Counted from the stretch's first letter, positions 24,907-34,547 are shown. The stretch: 64,000 nt of DNA from Vallitalea guaymasensis (GCF_018141425.1 NZ_CP058561.1:3720001-3784000), one strand, 5' to 3'. A program made the numbers and translations. The notes: a model not told the origin generated them from the sequence alone.

Positions 24907-27285
24907 ATGTTTGACGTTGTTAAAAGAGATGGAAAAATAAGCAAATTTGATTTTGTTAAGATTAAGGAAGCAATCACAAAAGCATTTATTGCGACAGATA
25001 AGAATTACACGGAAGAGATACTAGATATTTTAGTGCTAAGAGTTACATCTGATTTTCAAGATAAGATTAAGGATGGCAAGATCACTGTTGAAGATGTACA
25101 GGATAGTGTAGAAAAAGTTTTAGAGCAGACAGGTTACACAGATGTAGCAAAAGCATATATTCTATATAGAAAACAAAGAGAAAAAATAAGAAATATGAAA
25201 TCCACAATACTTGACTATAAAGAGATAGTCAATAGTTATGTAAAGGAAGAAGATTGGAGAGTTAAAGAAAACTCTACAGTCACATATTCAGTGGGAGGAC
25301 TTATTTTACATAATTCAGGAGCTATAACTGCTAACTACTGGTTATCAGAAATATATGATGAAGATGTAGCAAAAGCTCATAGAAGTGGTGATATACATAT
25401 TCATGACCTTTCAATGTTAACAGGATATTGTGCAGGATGGTCATTGAAACAATTGATAGAAGAAGGTCTTGGTGGTGTTCCAGGAAAGATTACATCATCA
25501 CCAGCGAGCCATTTATCTACTCTTTGTAATCAAATGGTTAATTTCCTTGGAATAATGCAAAATGAATGGGCAGGAGCACAGGCATTCTCTTCTTTTGATA
25601 CATATTTAGCACCTTTTGTCAAAATTGATAATCTTACATATAAAGAAACAAAACAATGTATTCAATCATTCGTATTTGGTGTCAATACACCTAGCAGATG
25701 GGGAACACAATCTCCATTCTCTAATATTACACTAGATTGGATGGTTCCAAACGACCTTGGAGGATTACCTGCTATAGTGTCAGGTAAAGAACAAGATTTT
25801 ACATATGGTGACTGCCAAAAAGAAATGGATATGATTAATAAGGCATTCATTGAAATCATGATTGAAGGAGACGCAAACGGTAGAGGTTTCCAATATCCAA
25901 TTCCAACATATTCAATAACAAAAGATTTTAATTGGGATGAAACAGAAAACAATAAATTATTATTTGAAATGACTGCAAAATACGGAACTCCATATTTCAG
26001 TAATTATGTTAACAGCGATATGGAACCTAGTGATATAAGAAGTATGTGTTGTAGATTACGTCTTGACCTAAGAGAGCTTAGAAAGAAACAAGGTGGTTAC
26101 TTTGGTTCTGGTGAAAGCACTGGTTCAGTTGGTGTTGTTACTATTAACATGCCAAGAATAGCGTATCTAGCTAACAATGAACAAGAATTTTATCAAAGAC
26201 TAGATAAAATGATGGATATATCTGCACGTTCACTTAAGATAAAAAGACAAGTAATAACTAAATTATTACAAGAAGGATTATATCCATATACTAAAAAATA
26301 TTTGGGTAACTTCAATAGCCATTTCTCAACTATTGGGTTAGTTGGTATGAATGAAGCTACATTAAATGCTAAATGGATCAAATCAGATATAACTGAAGAA
26401 GGTGCTAGAAAATTTGCTCTAGACGTTCTTGATCATATGAGAAATAGACTCTCCGATTATCAAGAGGAATATGGAGATCTCTATAACTTAGAAGCTACAC
26501 CAGCAGAATCTACTAGTTATAGATTAGCAAAACATGATAAAAAACAATATGGTGATATATTATCAGCAGGAAAAGAAGGAGAAACACCTTATTATACTAA
26601 TAGTACACATTTACCTGTTAACTATACAACAGATGTATTTGATGCGCTTGACATGCAGGATGAATTCCAAAACAAATATACATCAGGAACAGTATTCCAT
26701 GCATTCCTTGGAGAAAAACTTCCAGATTGGAAGGCTGCTGCTAATCTAGTTAAAACAATAGCGGACAATTATACATTACCATACTATACAATTTCACCTA
26801 CATATTCTGTATGTAAGACTCATGGTTATATACCAGGTGAAGAATACACATGTCCTCATTGTGGAGCTTCTACTGAAGTATACAGCAGAATTACTGGATA
26901 TTACAGACCAGTACAACATTGGAATGATGGTAAGGCTCAAGAATTCAAACATAGAAAAGAATACGAACCTGCTAAATCAACCATAAAATCAATACATACA
27001 AGTTTCAAAGCAGAAGAAGAAATTGCAGCAACATCAGAAGTTGCAAATACTGCTGAAAAATTATTATTCACTACAAAGACATGTCCTAACTGTCATATAG
27101 CAAAACAATATCTTGAAAACAAGAGTGTTAAAATAATTGATGCTGAAGAACATGCTGAACTAGCAACAAAATATAAAATAAGAACAGCACCAACACTTAT
27201 TGTTATTGATGATGAGAATTTTAATATATACATGGGACTTTCTGATATTAAGAAGTATGCTGAAAGTGAAAAATTAGAGGCTTAA
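24907..27285 (+). CDS. nrdD: anaerobic (class III) ribonucleoside-triphosphate reductase with fused C-terminal redoxin domain
   Basis: The 792-residue enzyme reduces NTPs to dNTPs by glycyl-radical chemistry. An ATP-cone spans about residues 1-95. The catalytic barrel follows, including SMCCRL (Cys381-Cys382). The C-terminal zinc/radical region has YTCPHCG and RITGYYRPVQHW with the likely glycyl radical at Gly664. Residues about 718-792 form an extra thioredoxin/glutaredoxin-like module: LLFTTKTCPNC with Cys726/Cys729 and a cis-Pro motif RTAPTLIVI. The fusion suggests thiol-dependent rather than formate-dependent turnover. NrdR boxes lie upstream. The activase gene nrdG is not adjacent. The gene after it is thyA, beyond a structured intergenic region. 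Confidence 0.95.
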   Translation: MFDVVKRDGKISKFDFVKIKEAITKAFIATDKNYTEEILDILVLRVTSDFQDKIKDGKITVEDVQDSVEKVLEQTGYTDVAKAYILYRKQREKIRNMKSTILDYKEIVNSYVKEEDWRVKENSTVTYSVGGLILHNSGAITANYWLSEIYDEDVAKAHRSGDIHIHDLSMLTGYCAGWSLKQLIEEGLGGVPGKITSSPASHLSTLCNQMVNFLGIMQNEWAGAQAFSSFDTYLAPFVKIDNLTYKETKQCIQSFVFGVNTPSRWGTQSPFSNITLDWMVPNDLGGLPAIVSGKEQDFTYGDCQKEMDMINKAFIEIMIEGDANGRGFQYPIPTYSITKDFNWDETENNKLLFEMTAKYGTPYFSNYVNSDMEPSDIRSMCCRLRLDLRELRKKQGGYFGSGESTGSVGVVTINMPRIAYLANNEQEFYQRLDKMMDISARSLKIKRQVITKLLQEGLYPYTKKYLGNFNSHFSTIGLVGMNEATLNAKWIKSDITEEGARKFALDVLDHMRNRLSDYQEEYGDLYNLEATPAESTSYRLAKHDKKQYGDILSAGKEGETPYYTNSTHLPVNYTTDVFDALDMQDEFQNKYTSGTVFHAFLGEKLPDWKAAANLVKTIADNYTLPYYTISPTYSVCKTHGYIPGEEYTCPHCGASTEVYSRITGYYRPVQHWNDGKAQEFKHRKEYEPAKSTIKSIHTSFKAEEEIAATSEVANTAEKLLFTTKTCPNCHIAKQYLENKSVKIIDAEEHAELATKYKIRTAPTLIVIDDENFNIYMGLSDIKKYAESEKLEA

Positions 27286-27340
27286 TCTATATATATAATT
27301 ATATAGGTATTAAATTAAAGAGACAACGGTTGTATATTGA

Positions 27341-27442
27341 AACCATATATAGTGATAATACTCTCGTTACGTTTGTTGCTTCTATCTGTTTTTAAGGTAT
27401 GGCAACAAGCCGTAAAAATCGTTATTATCATTATATATGGTT
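27341..27442 (+). other. compound hairpin in the nrdD-thyA intergenic region
   Basis: A 20-bp A+T-rich stem (27341-27360 with 27423-27442, one G-U) encloses a second stem made of TTACG/CGTAA and TTGTTGC/GCAACAA. There is no coding potential and no T tail. The downstream stretch to 27520 holds a further weak inverted repeat (TATTTACCA with TGGTAAATA). It is a candidate structured RNA or mRNA 3-prime element; the family is not recognised. Confidence 0.45.
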
Positions 27443-27523
27443 ATTTCTATATTTACCACTCTTGAGCCAGTAAAAAAAATGTGACGATGGTAATAGCCAA
27501 TAGTTATGGTAAATAGAAGAAAA

Positions 27524-27714
27524 AGTGTTTTGTGATTACATTGAAGATTACTCAAAGCAAAATAGTATATGTATATGTGGAGTAGTGAGGCAGGACGCCG
27601 AACCCAGCTTTTTGCTCAGGACGAGCAAGTAGCTGGCGTAACATATACATATACTATTTTGCAATAACCAAGTCAGAACAAAACAATATTTCTGACTTAC
27701 TTACAATATAAATC
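27524..27714 (+). ncRNA. structured intergenic repeat, copy 2 (candidate pseudoknotted RNA)
   Basis: This copy shares long identical blocks with 3508-3760. The 22-bp stem is identical (27557-27578 with 27641-27662). The twin AGGAC-loop hairpins, the CCAGCT/AGCTGG helix and the AAGTCAGAA/TTCTGACTT hairpin (27670-27678 with 27690-27698) are all kept. The A pairing (27524-27533 with the loop at 27678-27687) keeps 9 of 10 pairs. The B pairing (27534-27543 with 27704-27714) keeps most pairs with one mismatch and one bulge. The two extra hairpins of copy 1 are missing. It lies between nrdD and thyA in the same orientation as copy 1. Confidence 0.6.
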
Positions 27715-27824
27715 AAAAAAAATTACACGACTTAATATAAGTTTTTATAGACAAGTTTTCATTTATACTGTAATATTATACAAGGTTAAATTAAGTTATT
27801 ACCATAGAGAAAGGAATGTGAGTT

Positions 27825-28655
27825 ATGAGTAGAGCAGATAAGATATTTATTGATATGTGTAGAGACATTATTGACAATGGTTATAGTTCAGAAGGACAAG
27901 AAGTACGACCTAGATGGCAGGACGGAACACCAGCACATACAATCAAGAAGTTTGGTGTTGTCAACCGCTATAATTTAGCTGAAGAATTCCCAATTCTCAC
28001 GTTAAGACCTACATACCTAAAATCAGCAATTGATGAAATTCTATGGATATGGCAGAAAAAATCAAATAACATAAAAGATTTAAAGAGTAAGATATGGGAT
28101 AGCTGGGCTGATGAAACAGGTTCAATAGGAAAAGCTTATGGCTATCAATTAGGAATAAAACACAAATATAATGAAGGCGAATTCGATCAAGTAGATCGTG
28201 TATTATATGACCTCAAACATAATCCAAGCAGTAGACGAATTATGACTAATATTTATAATCATCAGGACTTACATGAGATGAATTTATATCCATGTGCATA
28301 TAGTGTTACTTTTAATGTGACTGGTAATAAACTAAACGCTATACTTAATCAGCGTTCCAATGATGTATTAGTTGCTAACAATTGGAATGTAGTCCAGTAT
28401 GCTGCTTTAGTCCATATGTTTGCGAGAGTATCAGGACTAGAGGTGGGAGAGTTGGTACATGTTATTGCTGATGCTCATATTTACGATAGACATATACCAC
28501 TAGTTGAAGAGCTTATATCTCGTAAAAGTTATGATGCTCCAAAACTTATTGTTAATCCAGAGATAAAGGATTTTTACGATTTTACAGTAAATGACTTTGT
28601 ACTAGAGAATTATCAAAAAGGTGATCAGATCAAAGGAATACCTGTAGCTGTGTAA
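27825..28655 (+). CDS. thyA: thymidylate synthase (ThyA)
   Basis: The 276-residue enzyme converts dUMP to dTMP with methylene-tetrahydrofolate. The catalytic Cys is Cys157 in LYPCAYSVTF, followed by NQRSNDVLVANNWNVVQYAALVHMFARV and VHVIADAHIYDRH. It belongs to a divergent ThyA subclass. The usual PPCH is PCA here and the usual QRSxDxxLGLPFN is altered, a pattern I recall for the Bacillus subtilis ThyA/phage phi3T type. GGAATG-type Shine-Dalgarno precedes the ATG. It forms an operon with folA 59 bases downstream, which regenerates the folate cofactor. Confidence 0.93.
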   Translation: MSRADKIFIDMCRDIIDNGYSSEGQEVRPRWQDGTPAHTIKKFGVVNRYNLAEEFPILTLRPTYLKSAIDEILWIWQKKSNNIKDLKSKIWDSWADETGSIGKAYGYQLGIKHKYNEGEFDQVDRVLYDLKHNPSSRRIMTNIYNHQDLHEMNLYPCAYSVTFNVTGNKLNAILNQRSNDVLVANNWNVVQYAALVHMFARVSGLEVGELVHVIADAHIYDRHIPLVEELISRKSYDAPKLIVNPEIKDFYDFTVNDFVLENYQKGDQIKGIPVAV

Positions 28656-28714
28656 GATGTTAACAAAGATTAATTATATGTGGATAACATATAAACTAAA
28701 AGGGTGATTTGTGG

Positions 28715-29212
28715 ATGAACTTAATAGTTGCTGTGGATAATAATTGGGCAGTAGGTTATAACGGTGGATTACTTACCTATTTACCAGGAGATTTACCTTA
28801 TTTCAAAGAAAAGACAATGAACAAAGTTGTTGTCATGGGAAGAAAAACTCTAGAGTCCTTACCAAAAGGAAAACCTTTAAAAGGAAGAAAAAATATAATT
28901 TTAACTAGAGATAAAGATTTTACTTGTGAAGATACTGTAGTCTGTCACAGTAAAGATGAAGTTTTAGATTATATCACAAGGTACGAATCTGATGAAGTAT
29001 TTATTATTGGTGGTGCAGAAATTTACAATTTATTCTTAGATAATTGTGAGAAAGCCTATGTTACTAAGATATATGGTAAGCTACCTGCTGATAAGTACAT
29101 CAATAACTTGGATGAACTTGATAACTGGAACATAACTTGGAAAAGCGAAATGAAAGAACATGAAGGGCTTAAGTTTCAGTGGACAATATATGAAAACAAT
29201 AAATTAAAATAA
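28715..29212 (+). CDS. folA: dihydrofolate reductase
   Basis: The 165-residue enzyme reduces dihydrofolate, which thymidylate synthase produces. Family motifs are MNLIVAVDNNWAVGYNGGLLTYLPGDLPYFKEKT at the N-terminus, VVMGRKTLESLP and VFIIGGAEIYNLFL. The ATG at 28715 is preferred over a TTG two codons earlier because GGGTG lies 8 bases upstream of it. A strong terminator follows. Confidence 0.95.
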   Translation: MNLIVAVDNNWAVGYNGGLLTYLPGDLPYFKEKTMNKVVVMGRKTLESLPKGKPLKGRKNIILTRDKDFTCEDTVVCHSKDEVLDYITRYESDEVFIIGGAEIYNLFLDNCEKAYVTKIYGKLPADKYINNLDELDNWNITWKSEMKEHEGLKFQWTIYENNKLK

Positions 29213-29220
29213 AAATAATA

Positions 29221-29278
29221 TAGCTATCAATTTAGAAAGGTAAACTGCTAAATTACCTTATAAATTGATAGCTTTTTA
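29221..29278 (+). terminator. terminator after folA
   Basis: TAGCTATCAATTTA pairs with TAAATTGATAGCT across a 26-base loop that itself holds AAGGTAA/TTACCTT, and a T run follows. Confidence 0.8.
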
Positions 29279-29365
29279 TTATATCTAATAAAAATATCAT
29301 TGAACTATAGAAAATAAAATTAATTTACTAATTTCGCTTTCTTTCTTTAATTTAATCCAAGTAAA

Positions 29366-30562
29366 TCAAGGATTATACGTTTGATTTACCTTTGGTTTCT
29401 TATTGAATATGAATAAAGTCGCAATTAGGATACCACCACCAATAACAACAAAAGTATAATTAGCAAGTATAGAAGAAACATATCCAAATATAATATCTCC
29501 TAGAGGCATTAAAACACCAGCCATTGTAAATATAACCGAAAATACCCTTCCCAAATAACTCTCATCACAATTAGATTGTATATAAGTAAAGAACAACACA
29601 TTGAATCTTGAAAGAAAATAACCAAATAAAAAGACTGATATAAATAGAGCATAGGAATGTGGGTATGCCCCAATAATCAAGGATAATCCTTGAGGAATAG
29701 TCGCCTTGACAATATCATTCAAATCAACCTCTTTTTTCTTGGAGAGATAAATAAAAAATGATGCAATAATAGCACCAGCAGCTTCAAAACTTAGTGCAAT
29801 GCCATAGATCTTGGAATCTCTCAAAATAACTTCACCATAATAAGGTAGTAGAACATTATATCCAGATAAAAACAAATTGGTTATCATAGCAAAAATAATT
29901 AGTTTAAATAAAACAGTATGTGATTTAAGATAATAAAAACCATCCTTGATATTATAAAATAAATCTTTTACTGATGATTTTGAATTACCATTTTTATAAC
30001 GGTAATCTATAAACATCTCACTAATTGACGAAAGTAAAAAACTGACACCATTAATTACGAATAGAGTTTTTATAGATATTGAATCAATAGTTAATAAATA
30101 AGCAGTTAAAGCAGGAGATACAATCTTCACCAACTCAGTAAGATTGGATAAAACAGCATTGGTCTTTTTTATTGTCTCCTTGGATATAATAGCAGGAACC
30201 AACGCTCTTAATGATGGAGAAAACAGAGAATGACAAATCGCCAACGTAATATTAACCACCAATATAAGAGGTACATATATCTTATTAATATTAACCAATA
30301 AAGCAAACAATAAACATACAATCCCACTAACAAAATCCGTAACAACAATTATTCGTTTTTTATTCTTAGTATCTGCCAAATACCCTGATACAAAATTAAA
30401 TAACAACATAGGAATAGTAGTCAAAGCACTTATCCACCCTAACAAAGCAGCGTTATGACTTATAGAGATCAACCAACTTTTCAAAGCAATGTTATGTAAA
30501 GTACTACCCATCTTAGATACTATATTACCACTAACCAAAAGAACATTATTCTTATATTTCAT
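29366..30562 (-). CDS. MFS efflux transporter
   Basis: The 398-residue protein has about twelve membrane helices. It shows the MFS pattern of the macrolide-efflux/EntS-like group: an N-terminal LLVSGNIVSKMGSTLHNIALKSWL helix, the loop SGYLADTKNKKRIIVVTD (motif A-like), and symmetric halves separated by a basic cytoplasmic loop. A GGAG site precedes the ATG. It is divergent from the XRE/TPR regulator at 30808, which may control it. The substrate is unknown. Confidence 0.85.
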   Translation of the reverse strand: MKYKNNVLLVSGNIVSKMGSTLHNIALKSWLISISHNAALLGWISALTTIPMLLFNFVSGYLADTKNKKRIIVVTDFVSGIVCLLFALLVNINKIYVPLILVVNITLAICHSLFSPSLRALVPAIISKETIKKTNAVLSNLTELVKIVSPALTAYLLTIDSISIKTLFVINGVSFLLSSISEMFIDYRYKNGNSKSSVKDLFYNIKDGFYYLKSHTVLFKLIIFAMITNLFLSGYNVLLPYYGEVILRDSKIYGIALSFEAAGAIIASFFIYLSKKKEVDLNDIVKATIPQGLSLIIGAYPHSYALFISVFLFGYFLSRFNVLFFTYIQSNCDESYLGRVFSVIFTMAGVLMPLGDIIFGYVSSILANYTFVVIGGGILIATLFIFNKKPKVNQTYNP

Positions 30563-30722
30563 AAATTATCACTCCAAACATTATTTTATTCCCCTATACT
30601 ATCTTAACGACTGTTTAGCGAAGAATCTAATTAATATTAAACTCTCAACCAACATATATAAATTATAAAAGCTGACTATACAAATAACAACCAAAACAAG
30701 TTGAATAATACTATAATAATAC

Positions 30723-30751
30723 TTGCATTAAGTTATAATATTAGTTATAAT
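30723..30751 (+). promoter_or_regulatory. promoter of the XRE/TPR regulator
   Basis: TTGCAT (30723-30728), 17 bp, then TATAAT (30746-30751) in the divergent intergenic region. The rest of 30563-30807 is A+T-rich without a clear operator. Confidence 0.55.
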
Positions 30752-30807
30752 TTGACCATAATATGTGAACAAAACTATATAACATACATTTAAAGTGAGG
30801 GATAATA

Positions 30808-32073
30808 TTGAAAGGTTATGTAAAAGTATTTAACAAAGAAGTAGAATATGATTTCCTATCAGGCTGGATCAAGTATAACAGACTACAAAACGAATATTCC
30901 CAAGAGGCTCTAGCATATGGTATATGCTCAAAAAGCCATCTTAGTTATTTTGAAAACGGTAAGAAAACTCTAAGAGGAGATATTATAGAAGAGTTATTGA
31001 AAAAATTAGGTATTGATGAAATAACTGAAATAGAAAGTATAGGAAAGCTAAGGCAGAAGTTCTATACAATGATGCTTATGATAGAGATACTAAATTATGA
31101 AGAAGCCACTAATATATACAGTGAAATTCAAGAGATTGAAGAGGTTATAAAATTATCACCATACAATATAGAGTATAAAATATATCAATTGCTTTACAAA
31201 GTCTTTGTACTAAAAGAGGATTATAATACTCTTGAACATGACATTAAAAATATAGATAAAATATATTCTACATTACCTAAAAAGTTAAAATATATATTTC
31301 TAATGGTATCAGGTAAAGTAATTTATAAATTCAATAGTCACATGGAAGGTATTAATAAGATTGAAGAGGCTATAAACATAAAAGAAACCCCATGGGCTAA
31401 TTACTTGCTTGGATGTAACTATTGCTTTAACAATCGTACCATAGAAGGTATTTATCATCTTGAGAAAGCATTAGCCAGCTACGAGAAAAATGGATACTAT
31501 AAAAATGCAATGTGGTGTCATAATTATCTTGGAATATGTCATTGTTATCTAAAGAACTACACAAAAGCGGAAAAATATTTATTGTCTGCATTAAATGGAG
31601 CAAATTATTTTGATATCAAAAAAATCTATTGGCATGTTTACACTAATCTATCTTATCTATATTTCAATACAAATGAATACGATAAAAGTATGGAATATTG
31701 TAAAAAAGCAATGGATATCCAAACAAACCCTTTATTGCCTGCTTACAACTATGCAGAAATATGCTATTATCTGAAGAAAATGGATGAAGTGGATAGGATA
31801 TTTGATAAATACCTTAGGGAAGAATATAAAGACTCTAGCTACTATCCCTTATTAGAGTTTTTACAATTAAAGATCTACCATTTCAACGAAGATATTTTTT
31901 ACAAAAGAACAAAAGAGATATTAGCATATTATGAGAAGGATAAGATAGATGTGGCAATAGACATAAAATTAGGTCTTATTGAATATCTAGAAAATAAAAG
32001 AAAATATAAAGAAGCCAATAAGATTTATAAAGAACTGTTGAATCTAAACAACAAAGTCACTTTTTGTAAATAG
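30808..32073 (+). CDS. XRE-family regulator with TPR-like sensor domain
   Basis: The 421-residue protein has an N-terminal helix-turn-helix (about residues 17-70: IKYNRLQNEYSQEALAYGICSKSHLSYFENGKKTLRGDIIEELLKKLGI). About 340 residues of TPR-like helical repeats follow (for example NAMWCHNYLGICHCYLKNYTKAEKYLLSAL). This is the RRNPP-like/Rgg layout in which a peptide can bind the repeats. The start is TTG at 30808, 7 bases after GAGGG; no in-frame ATG fits. It is divergent from the MFS gene and probably regulates it. No peptide gene is recognised nearby. Confidence 0.82.
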   Translation: MKGYVKVFNKEVEYDFLSGWIKYNRLQNEYSQEALAYGICSKSHLSYFENGKKTLRGDIIEELLKKLGIDEITEIESIGKLRQKFYTMMLMIEILNYEEATNIYSEIQEIEEVIKLSPYNIEYKIYQLLYKVFVLKEDYNTLEHDIKNIDKIYSTLPKKLKYIFLMVSGKVIYKFNSHMEGINKIEEAINIKETPWANYLLGCNYCFNNRTIEGIYHLEKALASYEKNGYYKNAMWCHNYLGICHCYLKNYTKAEKYLLSALNGANYFDIKKIYWHVYTNLSYLYFNTNEYDKSMEYCKKAMDIQTNPLLPAYNYAEICYYLKKMDEVDRIFDKYLREEYKDSSYYPLLEFLQLKIYHFNEDIFYKRTKEILAYYEKDKIDVAIDIKLGLIEYLENKRKYKEANKIYKELLNLNNKVTFCK

Positions 32074-32120
32074 TATTAATTAATTACAAATTGATCCAAA
32101 TTTAATGTCAATGTCAAAGA

Positions 32121-32150
32121 AGATAGGCTAGCTAAAACTAGTCTATCTTT
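32121..32150. terminator. bidirectional terminator between convergent genes
   Basis: AGATAGGCTAG pairs with CTAGTCTATCT (one G-T wobble) around loop CTAAAA, with T and A runs on either side. It serves the regulator (plus) and the MFS gene at 32194 (minus). Confidence 0.8.
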
Positions 32151-32193
32151 AAAATCTGTAGTCAAACTTCTAATGTAATAACAACATACCTTC

Positions 32194-33447
32194 TTATGTA
32201 CTGCATTTATTAAGCTTTAAATTCCTAATGAAGAAAGCTATACTTCCTATAAGTCTTAGTATTGCTACAAGTATCAAAGTGAAATATATTGAAGTCATAT
32301 CTTTCAGCCATACTGAAAAAAGTGGTGCGATGGTAGCTGATATGTTTATTAATATACTATAAATAGCTATGTATATAGTTCTATTCTTATCTGGTGTTAC
32401 CTCCAGTAAAAGGTTAAATAATATAAGTATGGTTCCAGCTGTTGCTATTCCAACTAAAATATTAAATATTACCAATTGCAAAAGACTTTTTGATAAAACA
32501 TACAGTAAAGGGGTAACTGCCATTCCCATGGTTGCTAAAGCTAGTGCAAGACTATTACCTTTTTTATCAGCAAATTTTGCCCATCTAGTAGATGCGATAA
32601 TTGAACAACCACCATTTACGATTGTCATTATACTTAACCAAGATTCATTAGCGTGTAGAATCTTAATGGAGTATATACTGAATAGGGGCCAGCCCATTTG
32701 CCAACCGAAGTGAAACATAAGTGAGCATATGATGAACGTAATCAATTTCTTTTGCTTAGGTATATCCTTAACTGTCTCAAGGAATAAGGCAAAATATTTT
32801 TCTTTTACCACTTCTTCCTTATCCTGTCTGTTCTTGAATCTAAGTAACATGATGAATTCAATAATACCAAATACAAAGGCAATAAAGAAGAAAATCTGAT
32901 AAAGAATAATGGTTTGTTGTGGTGTCTTAGGTATTAGTGTAAGAGCTTGACCTGATATAAAAGATATAATCAGCCTAGAAAAATCTGAGTACCTATTTCT
33001 TAGACTCATAGCTCTACCTCTATTACGAGGGATGAAAATATCTCCCATTGAAGATTGATAACCCATGATTGCAATTGAACCTGGGAAATTCATTAGACCT
33101 ATTAATAAAACAAATAAAAAAGGCTTGTTAACACTGCCTAGAAAAGGGACAGTAACTATTAACAAGTATATCAGTTTCTGTGCTAATAAGAATTTACTAG
33201 TAATCTTTGTTTTGCTTTTGGCTGATTCTATCATAAGAGCACCAGGTAGAAAAGCAAAAACACTTAATAATGCAGGTAAAGAATTGAGTAATGCAAAATG
33301 ATAATCATTACCCCCTAGTCTTTCAGCAAATTTTGCGAAATACGGTTTGACCAGGTTAATGGATATAGAGAATGCGATACCGTTATATATATTAACTTTA
33401 ATGTTATAATCAGTGATACCTTGTTTTTTAGACTTATTAAAAATCAT
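32194..33447 (-). CDS. MFS transporter
   Basis: The 417-residue protein has about twelve hydrophobic helices, MFS-like. The motif A-equivalent loop between helices 2 and 3 (MIESAKSKTKITSK) and the repeated SRWAKFADKKGNSLALA loop in the second half support the fold. The ATG at 33447 is chosen because AAGGAC lies 7-8 bases upstream; a longer frame to 33489 lacks a ribosome site. It is transcribed alone. The substrate is unknown, and no similarity in detail to the transporter at 29366 is evident beyond the fold. Confidence 0.82.
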   Translation of the reverse strand: MIFNKSKKQGITDYNIKVNIYNGIAFSISINLVKPYFAKFAERLGGNDYHFALLNSLPALLSVFAFLPGALMIESAKSKTKITSKFLLAQKLIYLLIVTVPFLGSVNKPFLFVLLIGLMNFPGSIAIMGYQSSMGDIFIPRNRGRAMSLRNRYSDFSRLIISFISGQALTLIPKTPQQTIILYQIFFFIAFVFGIIEFIMLLRFKNRQDKEEVVKEKYFALFLETVKDIPKQKKLITFIICSLMFHFGWQMGWPLFSIYSIKILHANESWLSIMTIVNGGCSIIASTRWAKFADKKGNSLALALATMGMAVTPLLYVLSKSLLQLVIFNILVGIATAGTILILFNLLLEVTPDKNRTIYIAIYSILINISATIAPLFSVWLKDMTSIYFTLILVAILRLIGSIAFFIRNLKLNKCST

Positions 33448-33668
33448 AATATACGTCCTTTTTATTTGGCATAAAAATGAATAGTGCAACTAAACGTTCA
33501 AGTCTGATTGTAAATCCAATATAATAAAAAGTCAATAGAATAGGAAAATACTTTATAAAAATTAATGGATCAGGAAAAATTTATAAATAAATATTTTTTT
33601 ACTATGTATGTATTTATTATAAATACAAATAATAAAAGAAAATATGATTACTAAAATGAGGTGTTATT

Positions 33669-34199
33669 ATGAGTAAGAAGGTATTTCTTTGGGAGTTTGT
33701 AGGTCTGATCGGTGTAGTTATATTGTGGTACATTCTTCATATATCTTATAAGAATACTGGGATAATGAGTTTAACCTTATTCTCAGCTGTTAATGAAAGC
33801 ATATGGGAGCATGTGAAAATAGCATTTTTTTCTCTTTTTGCATTATATGTTGTAGAAGCATTTTTTATATCTAGATACTGCAAGAACTTCTGGTATGGTA
33901 AGATGATAGGATTGTTAGCTGTAATTATTACTTCACTTTTAATATTCTATGCTTTATCAGGTGTCAATTTACCATTCTATGTAGTTGATATAATTGCAGG
34001 TATAGCAGGTTTCATTGTAGCTCAGATTATAAGCTATAGAGTATTGATATCCGAAGTTAATCATTCCCAATATGAAAGAGTATATATTTCTATGGTAATA
34101 TTATTGATTATACCATTTTTTGTGTTTACCTTTTACCCAATAAAAACTGATTTATTTAAGGATATATCCGCCAATGCTTATGGAATATTTTTTAAATGA
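33669..34199 (+). CDS. small integral membrane protein (DUF6512-like)
   Basis: The 176-residue protein has about five membrane helices, with the conserved-looking segment LFSAVNESIWEHVKIAFF after helix 1. That segment I associate with DUF6512 proteins of clostridia. A GAGGTG site precedes the ATG. No function is known. It stands alone. Confidence 0.65.
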   Translation: MSKKVFLWEFVGLIGVVILWYILHISYKNTGIMSLTLFSAVNESIWEHVKIAFFSLFALYVVEAFFISRYCKNFWYGKMIGLLAVIITSLLIFYALSGVNLPFYVVDIIAGIAGFIVAQIISYRVLISEVNHSQYERVYISMVILLIIPFFVFTFYPIKTDLFKDISANAYGIFFK

Positions 34200-34334
34200 T
34201 TATATGGGTGTTTGTAGTGGGAAAGTTAAATGAATAATATTCATTTTGATATAATTGTAACCAAAATAAAAATATTAGCATTCAACATAAATCGCCTATT
34301 TATTTTATATTATTACAAAAAATATAAAATATTG

Positions 34335-34363
34335 TAGACAAATACTTAAAATTAATTTATAAT
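34335..34363 (+). promoter_or_regulatory. candidate promoter of the Tad-like operon
   Basis: TAGACA (34335-34340), 17 bp and TATAAT (34358-34363). The gene starts at 34548, giving a leader of about 180 bases. The rest of 34200-34547 holds only A+T-rich sequence and the hairpin listed next. Confidence 0.55.
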
Positions 34364-34499
34364 AATTCTAGGTGTGCTGAAAATATATTTTGTTAAAATA
34401 TAATTTATTAATTATGAAATTATGTTTTCTGCATATTAGGGGGGATATTAATTAGTTTGTAATGCTATTTTTACTTTGAATATAAATTGTTAATTATAG

Positions 34500-34524
34500 A
34501 TAAGCTTGCAAAGGCTTATTTTTT
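34500..34524 (+). terminator. leader hairpin with T run before the DUF5702 gene
   Basis: ATAAGC (34500-34505) and GCTTAT (34514-34519) are followed by TTTTTT, about 24 bases before the gene. It resembles a weak terminator, possibly an attenuator of the Tad-like operon. Confidence 0.4.
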
Positions 34525-34547
34525 ATGTTTAAATGGGGTGAATTTGG

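Noticed and set aside
34500-34524. Tad operon leader as a c-di-GMP riboswitch
   Set aside because: None of the conserved GEMM blocks is present in 34200-34547; only a short hairpin with a T run is seen.
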